A stretch of 26,962 nucleotides of DNA, taken from positions 1 to 26,962 of IMG/VR virus record IMGVR_UViG_3300044695_002820; one strand, 5' to 3'. Both the position numbers and the translations under genes were made by a program. This stretch comes from a virus. The notes below the pieces were generated by a model, which was not told where the DNA came from, did no database searches, and worked only from the letters and a program-made list of their open reading frames with translations. Positions 7,875-15,384 of this stretch are shown in pieces (positions within the stretch are counted from its first letter, which is position 1; each line of letters opens with the position of its first letter).

Positions 7875-8225
7875 ATGGAAATTAAACTAAAAGATAAAAT
7901 TTACCCCATGATGTTTAACATGAACAGCCTAAAGGCGATCATGGTGGACGCGGGAATAGAAACATTTGCGGAGCTGCAAACCAGTGGCGACTTATTAAAG
8001 CAGCTAGATTTTGGATTGCTGTGCGCGTTTCACGGGATTAACGAGGCGGCTGAGTGCAACGGACAGCCTAAGCCTTTTTTATTGTTGGCTGATATCGGCA
8101 GGCAGGTGCAGCGATTTACCGATTTGCTTCCAGCGATTACAGGATTTAGCGAAGGCGCCAGCGAGTTTTTTAAATCGGACGAAGCAGGGGGAAAGAAAAA
8201 TCCAAGGGCGAAGGCGCGCCGCTAA
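7875..8225 (+). CDS. Tail assembly chaperone (G-like)
   Basis: A 116-residue protein in the position of lambda gpG, between tail tube and tape measure, expected to coat the tape measure during tail assembly. It is mostly helical (NMNSLKAIMVDAGIETFAELQ, LLKQLDFGLLCAFHGINEAAE) with a charged C-terminus. An upstream in-frame ATG at 7815 would place the terminator and promoter inside the gene, so ATG 7875 is preferred. Near its 3' end it carries the slippery heptamer GGGAAAG (8189-8195) in the correct register for a -1 shift into the frame that stays open to 8536. If unshifted, translation ends at TAA 8223-8225. Confidence 0.85.
   Translation: MEIKLKDKIYPMMFNMNSLKAIMVDAGIETFAELQTSGDLLKQLDFGLLCAFHGINEAAECNGQPKPFLLLADIGRQVQRFTDLLPAITGFSEGASEFFKSDEAGGKKNPRAKARR
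8189..8195 (+). promoter_or_regulatory. -1 programmed ribosomal frameshift site GGGAAAG
   Basis: The codons read GGG GGA AAG, giving the canonical X XXY YYZ heptamer G-GGA-AAG, the same heptamer used by phage lambda for the G/GT tail chaperone. A shift of -1 here enters a frame that is open from 8174 to the stop at 8534-8536. The overlap of the two frames (8174-8225) contains the site. Confidence 0.85.
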
Positions 8226-8536
8226 CTTGGTTAATAATTGAGCGCATAGCGTTTGGCGAGATGTGCATGAATGAAATCGATTTTAAACGATGCACGCCGA
8301 GATATTTCCGAATCCGATTGCATGGCATGCGAGAGGCACAAATGCAGCAATACCGCAACGATTGGGAGCGCTGTAGATGGCAAACTTCGGTATTATTATC
8401 GCCACATAGTAAGCGGCCAATTGATCCGAAAAAACTGATTACATTCGATTGGGAGCGTAAGGAGTTAACAATAATCGAAGAGGTTGAAAAATATCGGAGT
8501 ATCTTTGAGAAGTTAACACCAATACCAACAGCATGA
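8195..8536 (+). CDS. T-like extension of tail assembly chaperone (GT, via -1 frameshift)
   Basis: Reading frame -1 to the G-like gene, open from 8174 to the stop at 8534-8536. After the slip the protein would continue GAPLTWLIIERIAFGEMCMNEIDFKR and then a basic, helical, Trp/Arg-rich domain (GMREAQMQQYRNDWERCRW). The best internal start is ATG 8261, giving 91 residues, but the coding character clearly extends upstream of that ATG to the slip site, which argues for the fusion. The T domain of such fusions recruits the tail tube protein to the tape measure (known for lambda). It overlaps the next gene by four bases. Function is inferred from context and frameshift; the domain itself I do not recognise by sequence. 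Confidence 0.75.
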   Translation, partial: EKSKGEGAPLTWLIIERIAFGEMCMNEIDFKRCTPRYFRIRLHGMREAQMQQYRNDWERCRWQTSVLLSPHSKRPIDPKKLITFDWERKELTIIEEVEKYRSIFEKLTPIPTA

Positions 8537-8937
8537 GCGCCGTAAAAGTAGCCTATAATATTTTAGCAAATAACGCGGCCTTGGGTTCCTATGTAAGCGA
8601 CAGAATTAATCCGCTTCGAATACCACAAGGCAGCGCGTTTCCTGCGATAGCTTACAACCTAGTAAGCATAATTCCAACGCCAACTAAGTCAGGCCACAGC
8701 CGCACAGATTTTGCGCGCGTTCAGGTAAGCATATTTGCGCCTACATATCAAAGTTGCAGCGAGGTGGCGGATGCGGTTCGCACAGCATTTGAGGCAGTGA
8801 CACTACCAGGGACATTTAACACGGTTAAAACGCAAACTATTGAGTTCGACGGGCAGCAGGAATTGACGGACGACGAAGCGGACTTCGCAGGCGTTTATCA
8901 AATATCTCAGGACTATTTAATTAATTACACACGATGA
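8533..8937 (+). CDS. Tail terminator/completion-like protein (DUF3168-like)
   Basis: A 134-residue protein resembling DUF3168 / gp17-type tail completion proteins: N-terminal AYNILANNAALGSYVSDRINPLRIPQGSAFPAIAYNLVS, a central ARVQVSIFAPTYQSCSEVADAVRTAFE, and C-terminal ADFAGVYQISQDYLINY. These cap the tail tube at the head end. In most phages the gene lies before the tail tube gene; here it sits after the chaperones and before the tape measure, overlapping both neighbours by four bases. An alternative is a divergent chaperone, but the strand pattern fits DUF3168 better. Confidence 0.7.
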   Translation: MSAVKVAYNILANNAALGSYVSDRINPLRIPQGSAFPAIAYNLVSIIPTPTKSGHSRTDFARVQVSIFAPTYQSCSEVADAVRTAFEAVTLPGTFNTVKTQTIEFDGQQELTDDEADFAGVYQISQDYLINYTR

Positions 8938-10769
8938 GCAGGTTGAACGTAGCTATCGGAGCGGATATTACCGAACTAGAAAAAGGCTGGGGCAAAGCTA
9001 TTAAGCTTATCGCCGACGGCGGAAAAGAGATGTCAATAGACGTAGCAAAGGCCGCTAAAGATATTCAAGACCGATTAAACACGCTAGCGAATAGCAAGCC
9101 GACGGCTAGAGTTGTAAAGCAATTGCAAACTATGGCAATCGAAGCCCGTGCAATGGGGCCTGAGTTTGCTGCAATGGCTGACCAATTTGTAAAGGCCGCG
9201 GGTAAAATGCAGGACGAAATTGGCGACACGCGGGCGGAGATTGGATATTTTGCCAGCGACACGCGCAGGCTTGATGCGTTAATTGGTGGAGCGCAAGCAA
9301 TGGCCGCAGGGTTTGGAGTTGTCGAGGGTTCAATGGCTGCACTTGGGATTGAAAACGAGGATTTGCAGAAAACCATGGCTAAGCTTCAGGGGGTTATGGT
9401 GTTGTTAAATTCCTTGCAAACAATACAGAACGCATTGCAGGCCGAGAGCGCGCTAGTAGTGGGGGTAAAAACAGCCGCTCAAAAAGTTGAAACGTTTGTA
9501 ATGGGGCAGGCCACACTTGCCGCCCGTGCTTATAATGCTGCATTGGTAGCTACCGCCGCTGGTGCAGTCATTGCAGGTATTGCGGCTATTGCATATATAT
9601 TTAATAAGATAAGCAAGGAAACCCAGTACGCTTCAAAATACACAGACGAATTTTACGAATTACAGAAAAAGAAAGCCAAGGAAACTGGCGACGCAATACG
9701 GGCATTTGATGACGAAATAATTAACAGGCAAATAACCAACGCTAAGCGTAAAGGGTTAACGGATAAGGCGCTTCGTGACGCTGAGATAAAAGCCATAGAG
9801 GACACGATCGCATCACGGACTAAGCAACTTGGAGAGGAGAAAAAATACTCTGATAGATGGATAGAACTTAATAGCAATATTATTAATTTATCTAAGCGTA
9901 AAGAGGATTTAATCACTGAGAATATAGTAGACGCGCATAAGAAAAGAGCGGCGGCACTAGCGGAAGCTGCGGAAAAAGAAAAGGCAAAAATTCAAGAAAC
10001 TGTAGAGTTTGCGCATAAGGTTTACCAACAATTTGGAAGTAAAGCCTACAGCGCTATAATAAACGGATTCGGCCAAGCCGCCAGCACCACGCCGATAAAG
10101 CCGGAGGTAGTGAAAAGCATGGGGCTACAAATTACCAACAGCCTGCAGAAAGTCGAAAAGGAAATATCTAAGAAGCCCATACAGCTAAAAATACAAACGC
10201 AGACGGAATACACTAGTTTTATTAAAGACTTGGAGAATATGCGCAACGCAATAGACAGCGCGTTTGAGAGTTTGATTGAGGATAGTTTGACGGCGTTAGG
10301 TACTGCAATCGGAGAAATGATTGCAGGCGAACAGGGCGCGTTTGAAAAATTTGGTAAGGCTGCACTAGCTTCTATTGCTCAATTTATGAAAGCCTTCGGT
10401 TCGGCATTAATTACCACGGCAATTGCTTCGGATGCATTCCAAAAATTAATTCTGGCAAACCCTATGGCAGCCGCTGCGGCAGGTGTTGCGTTGGTTGCAG
10501 GTTCCGCGATAATTACAGCACAATTGAAGAAAGGACCTGAGTTTGAGAAATTTGCCGATGGTGGTATCGTTTACGGACCAACGCTCGGACTTATGGGAGA
10601 ATATCCAGGGGCTAGAAGTAACCCGGAAGTTATTGCGCCGTTGGATAAATTACGCGATTTAATTACACCAAGCGGAGGCGATGGCGGATTTATAGCAAGC
10701 ACGCATATTAGCGGCCGCGATTTGGCGATAGTTTTACACAGACATAACAACGATTACTCACGGGGATAA
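8934..10769 (+). CDS. Tape measure protein
   Basis: Sets tail length and is ejected ahead of the DNA; 611 residues. The first 190 residues are Ala-rich amphipathic helices without Pro-rich breaks; a hydrophobic glycine/alanine segment lies at about 202-223 and another at about 504-529; the region 235-360 is a Lys/Glu coiled coil. The C-terminus FADGGIVYGPTLGLMGEYPG followed by NPEVIAPLDKL (about 540-574) is the signature end of many tape measure proteins. At about 1.5 angstrom per residue it would specify a short tail of roughly 90 nm (rule of thumb). The gene starts in ATGA overlap with the previous gene and ends in TAATG with the next. Confidence 0.92.
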   Translation: MSRLNVAIGADITELEKGWGKAIKLIADGGKEMSIDVAKAAKDIQDRLNTLANSKPTARVVKQLQTMAIEARAMGPEFAAMADQFVKAAGKMQDEIGDTRAEIGYFASDTRRLDALIGGAQAMAAGFGVVEGSMAALGIENEDLQKTMAKLQGVMVLLNSLQTIQNALQAESALVVGVKTAAQKVETFVMGQATLAARAYNAALVATAAGAVIAGIAAIAYIFNKISKETQYASKYTDEFYELQKKKAKETGDAIRAFDDEIINRQITNAKRKGLTDKALRDAEIKAIEDTIASRTKQLGEEKKYSDRWIELNSNIINLSKRKEDLITENIVDAHKKRAAALAEAAEKEKAKIQETVEFAHKVYQQFGSKAYSAIINGFGQAASTTPIKPEVVKSMGLQITNSLQKVEKEISKKPIQLKIQTQTEYTSFIKDLENMRNAIDSAFESLIEDSLTALGTAIGEMIAGEQGAFEKFGKAALASIAQFMKAFGSALITTAIASDAFQKLILANPMAAAAAGVALVAGSAIITAQLKKGPEFEKFADGGIVYGPTLGLMGEYPGARSNPEVIAPLDKLRDLITPSGGDGGFIASTHISGRDLAIVLHRHNNDYSRG

Positions 10770-13219
10770 TGGCACGGAAATACTACGGAAGCTTTAAAAG
10801 CATTAATAACATTACCTACAAGGTAGAGATACACGACGCGCCAACGGGCAGCACTACGGCAGGGACTGAGCTAAAACTAGCGACTGATGGATTTAGCCTA
10901 GAGCGCGACGGAGAGGGCAATAAGTGGTGGGATTCTCAAGTATTGGCTAGCCGTATAACCGCTGAATTTGTTATGCCAAATAGTACGGTACTATCGGATT
11001 TCCTTGCGTTGCAGACGGAGGCGGAAACCTACTGGACTATGGTAGTATGGCGTGGTAGTGATTTGTTTTTTGTAGGCCGTATTATTGCCGACCAAATGAC
11101 GCGACTACGCGAATCGTTGGACAGCAAGCCGATAATAAAACTAACCGCCGTAGACGGGTTGGAATTGTTAGACGGTTATAACGTGAAAAATAGCTGGTTT
11201 ACCTCCGACTATATTCAGGTAAACGTATTAGTCAGGAATTGCCTGCATGAATTGGACCTGCAGGACTATTGGCCGTACTTAGGTAAATCAGATTATTACC
11301 TATTTGATGCAATGAGCATGTATGCAGCCGATGCAACACGTAAGGGTTTTGATATGCTGCGAGTTAATATTAACACTTTCCTTGAGGATTACGATCCGTT
11401 TCAAGACGTGAAGGCAATTGACCTTGCAGCAAATTGGTATTACGATTTGAACATGATAACCTGCAAAGAAGCATTAGAGCAGGTGATGCAGATTTTTGGT
11501 TGTCGTTTTATTCACGCGGAGGGTGGCTATTGGTTCTACGATGCTTCGAGCTATAAGGATGTAACGCTTCCGTATCGCCGCTATAATTACACAGCCAACT
11601 ACCAAGGCACGGGAACGCTTACGCACAGGCAGCAACTTGGAACGCTACCAGCGCGGCCGCAATGGGCAGCTAAGCCGTCATTGTACTATCAGCCTGCTGT
11701 TAAATTATTGACAGTTGACACTGAGCGCATAAACGCCGCAACAGTATTTCGGACACGGCCAAACAAAAGCACGTCAGCACTAGAGGCAGAGTTTACAGAA
11801 ATTCCAACAGGCAGCACCCCCGACGCGGCACCCTTGAAAATCAAGGTAGTTGTTAAATCCAACTTCCCAGCGGTGCAGAATGATGCTCGCGTAGATTATG
11901 AATATAAATTAAAGATATGGCTTGAAGATGGATTGGGCGGTATTAAGATATTAAACGGCGACGGCTATTGGATAACAGCGACTAGCGTACCAAATGGAGT
12001 GGAGAAAGTTAGAGTTACGCAGATGCAAGGTAGTTGGGTGACGTATAAGTTTGAAATGCAATGCACCACACCGCCAGCAGGATTTAATATTTTGAAGGTA
12101 AAAATTGACAGCGTGCAAACGTTAATTAGCTTGCTGTATCAAAACAACTTACCCAAGTTATTGCGACCTGCAAAACAAACAAGCACATGGAGTACACCTG
12201 CGGCGTTTAACGTAAGCTATTGGGGCAGTATTCAGGTGGCATTTGCCGAAACTAGCGACTACCAAAATCCCGATTTTGTTTGGAATATTTCGGAAGATTT
12301 CACACCCAACACTAGTAATTCAGTAAACAGCACACAAGTGCAGATTAATCCTAAGTACTATTACAGCGGCAACAAATATGGAATAGGTAATATATGGGCT
12401 AACGATGGGACTAAGTACGTTATTGCGGATGAGTTCTATGGCGGTTGGGATTCGGTAACGAAAGGCACCGTCACTAAAATGTTAGGCGTGGGATTGTCGT
12501 CCTTATATGCGGACTTCATGCCCGTGGTTCGAGGTACCTGGATAGATTCAGGTAGCTACCATCTAATGAAATCCTTGTATTTTGATAACTATGTTTGGGT
12601 TTTAAACGGCGTATCGTTTAACCCAAGGTTTGACACGTGGGAGGGCGAATGGTTAGGAGTGGCTCCGGTGTACACCAATACCACAACGACAGGCGAGGGC
12701 TTGAGAATCAGTAACGAGCAGGGCGATATTTTGCGCGATCGTGTAAATTTGATTGAAACCCAAGTAAACAACTACCAATCTGCAATAAGCCACCAACCTG
12801 CAACGTTTTTGGAATACCTGGTTAACGAAGCCGACGGCGCACCAACAGCGCAGCCAACGCAGAATATAATATGGGAAACGCAGTTAAGATATGACGACAG
12901 CACCGAGCAAGTTGTTTGGCACCTGCAGGAACATGGCGCACCAATCAGTTACACAGTTGGGACGCATACGCTTACGAATGGTTACGAGCTTGTTATTTGC
13001 GATTCTCAGGACGGCAACGTGGTAGTAAATTTACCCGATGCTGACGAATCGCGTGGAAAGAAATATATATTTATTAAGACAAACAGCAACCATACTGTAA
13101 CTATTGACGCCGGAACGTTCCTAATAAACGACAGCGCCACCACTACGATTAGCAGTAAGTACGAGAGCAAAACAGTTATGAGCGACGGAAGCAAATGGTT
13201 TATAGTTGGCAAGGTATAG
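10769..13219 (+). CDS. Large tail tip / baseplate protein
   Basis: An 816-residue structural protein directly after the tape measure, where distal tail and tail-tip proteins are encoded. The first 260 residues (YYGSFKSINNITYKVEIHD, SRITAEFVMPN, LFFVGRIIADQM, VDGLELLDGYN, ALEQVMQIFGCRFIHAEGGYWFYD) resemble tail proteins common in Bacteroidota phages that combine distal-tail and hub-like parts. The middle is a series of beta-sandwich-like segments. The last 80 residues (VICDSQDGNVVVNLPDADESRGKKYIFIKTNSNHTVTID) look like the small beta domain found at the tips of tail spikes and fibres. Probably baseplate hub fused to a host-contact domain. No Cys-rich or protease motif is seen. Confidence 0.75.
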   Translation: MARKYYGSFKSINNITYKVEIHDAPTGSTTAGTELKLATDGFSLERDGEGNKWWDSQVLASRITAEFVMPNSTVLSDFLALQTEAETYWTMVVWRGSDLFFVGRIIADQMTRLRESLDSKPIIKLTAVDGLELLDGYNVKNSWFTSDYIQVNVLVRNCLHELDLQDYWPYLGKSDYYLFDAMSMYAADATRKGFDMLRVNINTFLEDYDPFQDVKAIDLAANWYYDLNMITCKEALEQVMQIFGCRFIHAEGGYWFYDASSYKDVTLPYRRYNYTANYQGTGTLTHRQQLGTLPARPQWAAKPSLYYQPAVKLLTVDTERINAATVFRTRPNKSTSALEAEFTEIPTGSTPDAAPLKIKVVVKSNFPAVQNDARVDYEYKLKIWLEDGLGGIKILNGDGYWITATSVPNGVEKVRVTQMQGSWVTYKFEMQCTTPPAGFNILKVKIDSVQTLISLLYQNNLPKLLRPAKQTSTWSTPAAFNVSYWGSIQVAFAETSDYQNPDFVWNISEDFTPNTSNSVNSTQVQINPKYYYSGNKYGIGNIWANDGTKYVIADEFYGGWDSVTKGTVTKMLGVGLSSLYADFMPVVRGTWIDSGSYHLMKSLYFDNYVWVLNGVSFNPRFDTWEGEWLGVAPVYTNTTTTGEGLRISNEQGDILRDRVNLIETQVNNYQSAISHQPATFLEYLVNEADGAPTAQPTQNIIWETQLRYDDSTEQVVWHLQEHGAPISYTVGTHTLTNGYELVICDSQDGNVVVNLPDADESRGKKYIFIKTNSNHTVTIDAGTFLINDSATTTISSKYESKTVMSDGSKWFIVGKV

Positions 13220-13248
13220 TTGTTAACTTATGTATTTTTTATTTGTAT

Positions 13249-13256
13249 TATATTTG
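13249..13256 (+). promoter_or_regulatory. Bacteroidota -7 promoter element for fibre genes
   Basis: TATATTTG matches TAnnTTTG and ends five bases before ATG 13262. Upstream, TTA at 13228-13230 or TTG at 13220-13222 could act as a weak -33. Its presence inside the longer reading frame starting at 13220 argues that the true gene start is 13262. Confidence 0.55.
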
Positions 13257-13261
13257 AAATT

Positions 13262-13543
13262 ATGAGCAATCCTAGTGCAGATATCGCCGTTGGCGGTCAA
13301 GGTTTTAAATATCACGGCGCAGAAACCGTAACCAATGTTACATACGATTCATTAGTTGTACATGTTGACTGCGTTTTTACTTCTTTTACTGTAAAAGGGA
13401 ATAACGAAGCAAGTGGCACTAACGTATTAACTGCGCGCGGCCTTTCTGGAATAACAATAAAAGCAGGTACATTCTTACCAGCAGGTAAGGGGTTTGAAAT
13501 TACCGGATTTGTAATATCTTCAGGATCTGTAATAGCTTATTAA
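13262..13543 (+). CDS. Small beta-rich structural protein, hypothetical
   Basis: A 93-residue Gly/Thr/Val-rich protein (GGQGFKYHGAETVTNVTYDSLVVHVDCVFTS as part of a beta sandwich) with alternating hydrophobic residues and the AGTFLPAGKGFEITGF element near the end. Similar small proteins near fibre genes of Bacteroidota phages are probably virion decoration or tail accessory proteins, but I cannot name a family. ATG 13262 is chosen over the TTG-type start at 13220 because the longer N-terminus is an unlikely hydrophobic translation of the promoter region and TATATTTG lies just upstream. One base separates it from the fibre gene. Confidence 0.72.
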   Translation: MSNPSADIAVGGQGFKYHGAETVTNVTYDSLVVHVDCVFTSFTVKGNNEASGTNVLTARGLSGITIKAGTFLPAGKGFEITGFVISSGSVIAY

Positions 13544-13544
13544 T

Positions 13545-14642
13545 ATGCCACTAATAGGCGTTGGCGTAGGTTTAAATCGCCAAAGATATGGGCAATTTCA
13601 AAACGGTTATTCATCCCGTGTGATTGCCGATGGTGGAACTATTGAGTCGTTGGAATGCGTAGCGGCTGCATCATCATTGTTGCAATCTGCATCCTTGTTA
13701 TTAATACCCAGTGGGTACAAAGCGGGGGTTGCCTATGCCGAACTACCCGCCACTGGCAATGGAGATTTAACTTGGTCAAGGAATAGTGTAGCCAATAGAA
13801 CGCAGAGCGATGGAACTATTGCCCAAGTTGCGGCTAACGTACCACGTTTATCCTATATGTACGGCAGTTGCCCCGCATTGTTGTTAGAACCGCAGAGAAC
13901 GAATTTAGTTTTCCCAAGTGCAACGGCTACTACCCAAACAAGGACAGTAACGGCAGTTGCATATACTTTAAGTTTTTGGGGTACGGGTAGTGTTACTTTA
14001 TCTGGCGTAGCAACTGCTACATTAAATGGAACGGGTGCAAATAATAGGGTAACTTTAACCTTTACCCCAACGGCAGGAAGTTTAACGCTAACAGTTAGCG
14101 GGAGTGTTACGAATTGGCAGTTAGAAGCGGGTAGTTATGCAACTACTTTAATAGATACAACATCCGCAACAGCAACAAGATTGGCAGATTCATTCACCCG
14201 AAATAACATCTACACCAATGGGTTAATTTCTGCAAGTGGTGGTACTTGGTATGTTGAGTTGAGGAATAATGTGGCGTATGTGAGGGATAGTTCTGGTAAT
14301 ACTATTTTGATTGGTGACACTAGCGCTGGTGGTTCAAATGCTATTTTGATTCGTAACGATACATTATCTGCAATACGTTTGAGAATAAGTAAAAATGTCG
14401 CTGGGAGTCAAACAACTTTATTTACAACAACAACAGACACAGTGAAAATTGCAATTAAGTGGAATGGTACAAGTGCGGATGTATTTGTGAACGGGACAAA
14501 GCAAGTTAGTGCAACTGCATTCACAACAACACTAATGGAATTTTTAGCAGCAAGTGGTACTCAAGTACCTACATTCATCCAAGCAATGGCACTATTCCCT
14601 ACTCCGTTAAGTGATTCCGATTGTACCCTAATCACCACATAA
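13545..14642 (+). CDS. Lectin-like tail fibre / receptor-binding protein
   Basis: A 365-residue Ser/Thr/Gly-rich beta protein. The part around 75-120 (GDLTWSRNSVANRTQSDGTI ending in LLLEPQRTNLV) is a motif common in phage tail proteins; around 190-212 the QLEAGSYATTLIDTTSATATRLADS segment is the typical end of a carbohydrate-binding-like domain; the remainder (TWYVELRNN, RLRISKNVAGSQTTLF, KIAIKWNGTSADVFVNGTKQ) fits a concanavalin-like LamG jelly roll. This combination suggests binding of surface glycans of the host. It follows the small structural protein by one base and precedes the lysis region, typical for a receptor-binding gene. Confidence 0.78.
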   Translation: MPLIGVGVGLNRQRYGQFQNGYSSRVIADGGTIESLECVAAASSLLQSASLLLIPSGYKAGVAYAELPATGNGDLTWSRNSVANRTQSDGTIAQVAANVPRLSYMYGSCPALLLEPQRTNLVFPSATATTQTRTVTAVAYTLSFWGTGSVTLSGVATATLNGTGANNRVTLTFTPTAGSLTLTVSGSVTNWQLEAGSYATTLIDTTSATATRLADSFTRNNIYTNGLISASGGTWYVELRNNVAYVRDSSGNTILIGDTSAGGSNAILIRNDTLSAIRLRISKNVAGSQTTLFTTTTDTVKIAIKWNGTSADVFVNGTKQVSATAFTTTLMEFLAASGTQVPTFIQAMALFPTPLSDSDCTLITT

Positions 14643-14646
14643 TACT

Positions 14647-14910
14647 ATGATATTCGCAAAATTTGAACTACCGATTGATAAGTGGGAGGAAATTAAACCT
14701 ACTTTGGAAGACTGTCACATCGTTGAATTGGGTATGATTAACGAACTATTTGCCGTTGATATTTTATTTGATGGTGAACTAAACGATGATTTATTGATTT
14801 ACGAGGTATTCCCCGAACCTTGCGGCATACACACATTTTTAGGAATGGAAGATTTATACCAAGAACGATTTAACGATTTTAACCCGATTATTACCGATGA
14901 AACACCTTGA
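14647..14910 (+). CDS. Hypothetical protein after the fibre gene
   Basis: An 87-residue strongly acidic protein (MIFAKFELPIDKWEEIKPTLEDCHIVELG), rich in Asp, Glu, Leu and Phe, without signal peptide or membrane segment. It starts four bases after the fibre stop and overlaps the first candidate holin by 14 bases. Proteins of this sort next to fibres are often fibre-assembly helpers, but nothing in the sequence proves it. Confidence 0.7.
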   Translation: MIFAKFELPIDKWEEIKPTLEDCHIVELGMINELFAVDILFDGELNDDLLIYEVFPEPCGIHTFLGMEDLYQERFNDFNPIITDETP

Positions 14911-15091
14911 TAACGACACCACCGCAGCCATTGCCACAGGAATAAGTGGAAGTGCTACGATAATACATTTTTCCCAAACTTGGCAGCCAGTTGCAGCCTT
15001 TGTACTTGCAATTGTCGGCATAGTATCGGGAATGTTTGCGATAATTTACTACATCCGAAAAATTCGTCAAATCGATGGCAAAGGCAAATAA
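14897..15091 (+). CDS. Small membrane protein, candidate holin
   Basis: A 64-residue protein with a moderately hydrophobic segment at about 9-25 and a strong membrane helix at about 31-52 (VAAFVLAIVGIVSGMFAIIYY), followed by a basic C-terminus (IRKIRQIDGKGK) that should face the cytoplasm. Size, one to two membrane helices, and location ahead of the lysin gene fit a holin. It overlaps the previous gene by 14 bases and the following 42-residue gene by 17 bases. A second small membrane protein lies nearby at 15163, so one of the two may be holin and the other an antiholin or accessory. Confidence 0.65.
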   Translation: MKHLDNDTTAAIATGISGSATIIHFSQTWQPVAAFVLAIVGIVSGMFAIIYYIRKIRQIDGKGK

Positions 15092-15203
15092 ATCTGTAGC
15101 TAGTACGTTCAGGGCTAAGCCGCGCAAGAAATTAGGCAGACATAAAAAACACGCGAATAAACATGAATCAAGCAAACCATACCAAGGCCAAGGCAAGCGT
15201 TAA
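15075..15203 (+). CDS. Very short basic protein (42 aa)
   Basis: ATG 15075 to TAA 15201-15203 encodes 42 residues, extremely basic and rich in Lys, Arg and His (FRAKPRKKLGRHKKHANKHE, ending KPYQGQGKR). It overlaps the holin candidate by 17 bases and the next gene by 41 bases, each in another frame. Short proteins with the same GRHKK...NKH...KPY.GQG layout occur near lysis genes in many Bacteroidota phages as far as I recall, which supports a real gene. It might bind nucleic acid or the acidic cell surface; the function is unknown. Confidence 0.68.
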   Translation: MAKANKSVASTFRAKPRKKLGRHKKHANKHESSKPYQGQGKR

Positions 15204-15384
15204 AGGTTACGCCAAGCCAACGCCTGCAAAGTGGCGCAAAATAGGCGACGGCCTGCTATTATTATCTACCACGCTAGCAGCGTTAAATATTACGCACCCA
15301 ACGCTGGCTATATGTATTCAAGTGACGGGGGTAATCGGTAAGTTTTTAACAAACTTCTTTTATGAGGACACCGCGGCGCAGTGA
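15163..15384 (+). CDS. Candidate holin (two membrane helices)
   Basis: A 73-residue protein with a basic N-terminus (KAKASVKGYAKPTPAKWRKIG) and two hydrophobic stretches at about 29-45 (DGLLLLSTTLAALNI) and 49-66 (LAICIQVTGVIGKFLTNFF) separated by a short turn, a holin-like hairpin. The PTPAKWRKIGD...GVIGKFLTNFF layout is familiar from small membrane proteins next to lysins of Bacteroidota phages. It overlaps the basic protein by 41 bases and the lysin gene by 23 bases, so the block from 14897 to 15970 is a single coupled lysis cassette. Confidence 0.7.
   Translation: MNQANHTKAKASVKGYAKPTPAKWRKIGDGLLLLSTTLAALNITHPTLAICIQVTGVIGKFLTNFFYEDTAAQ

Noticed and set aside
13220-13261. Upstream extension of the small structural protein
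   Set aside because: Consists of the AT-rich promoter region and would add an implausible hydrophobic stretch.
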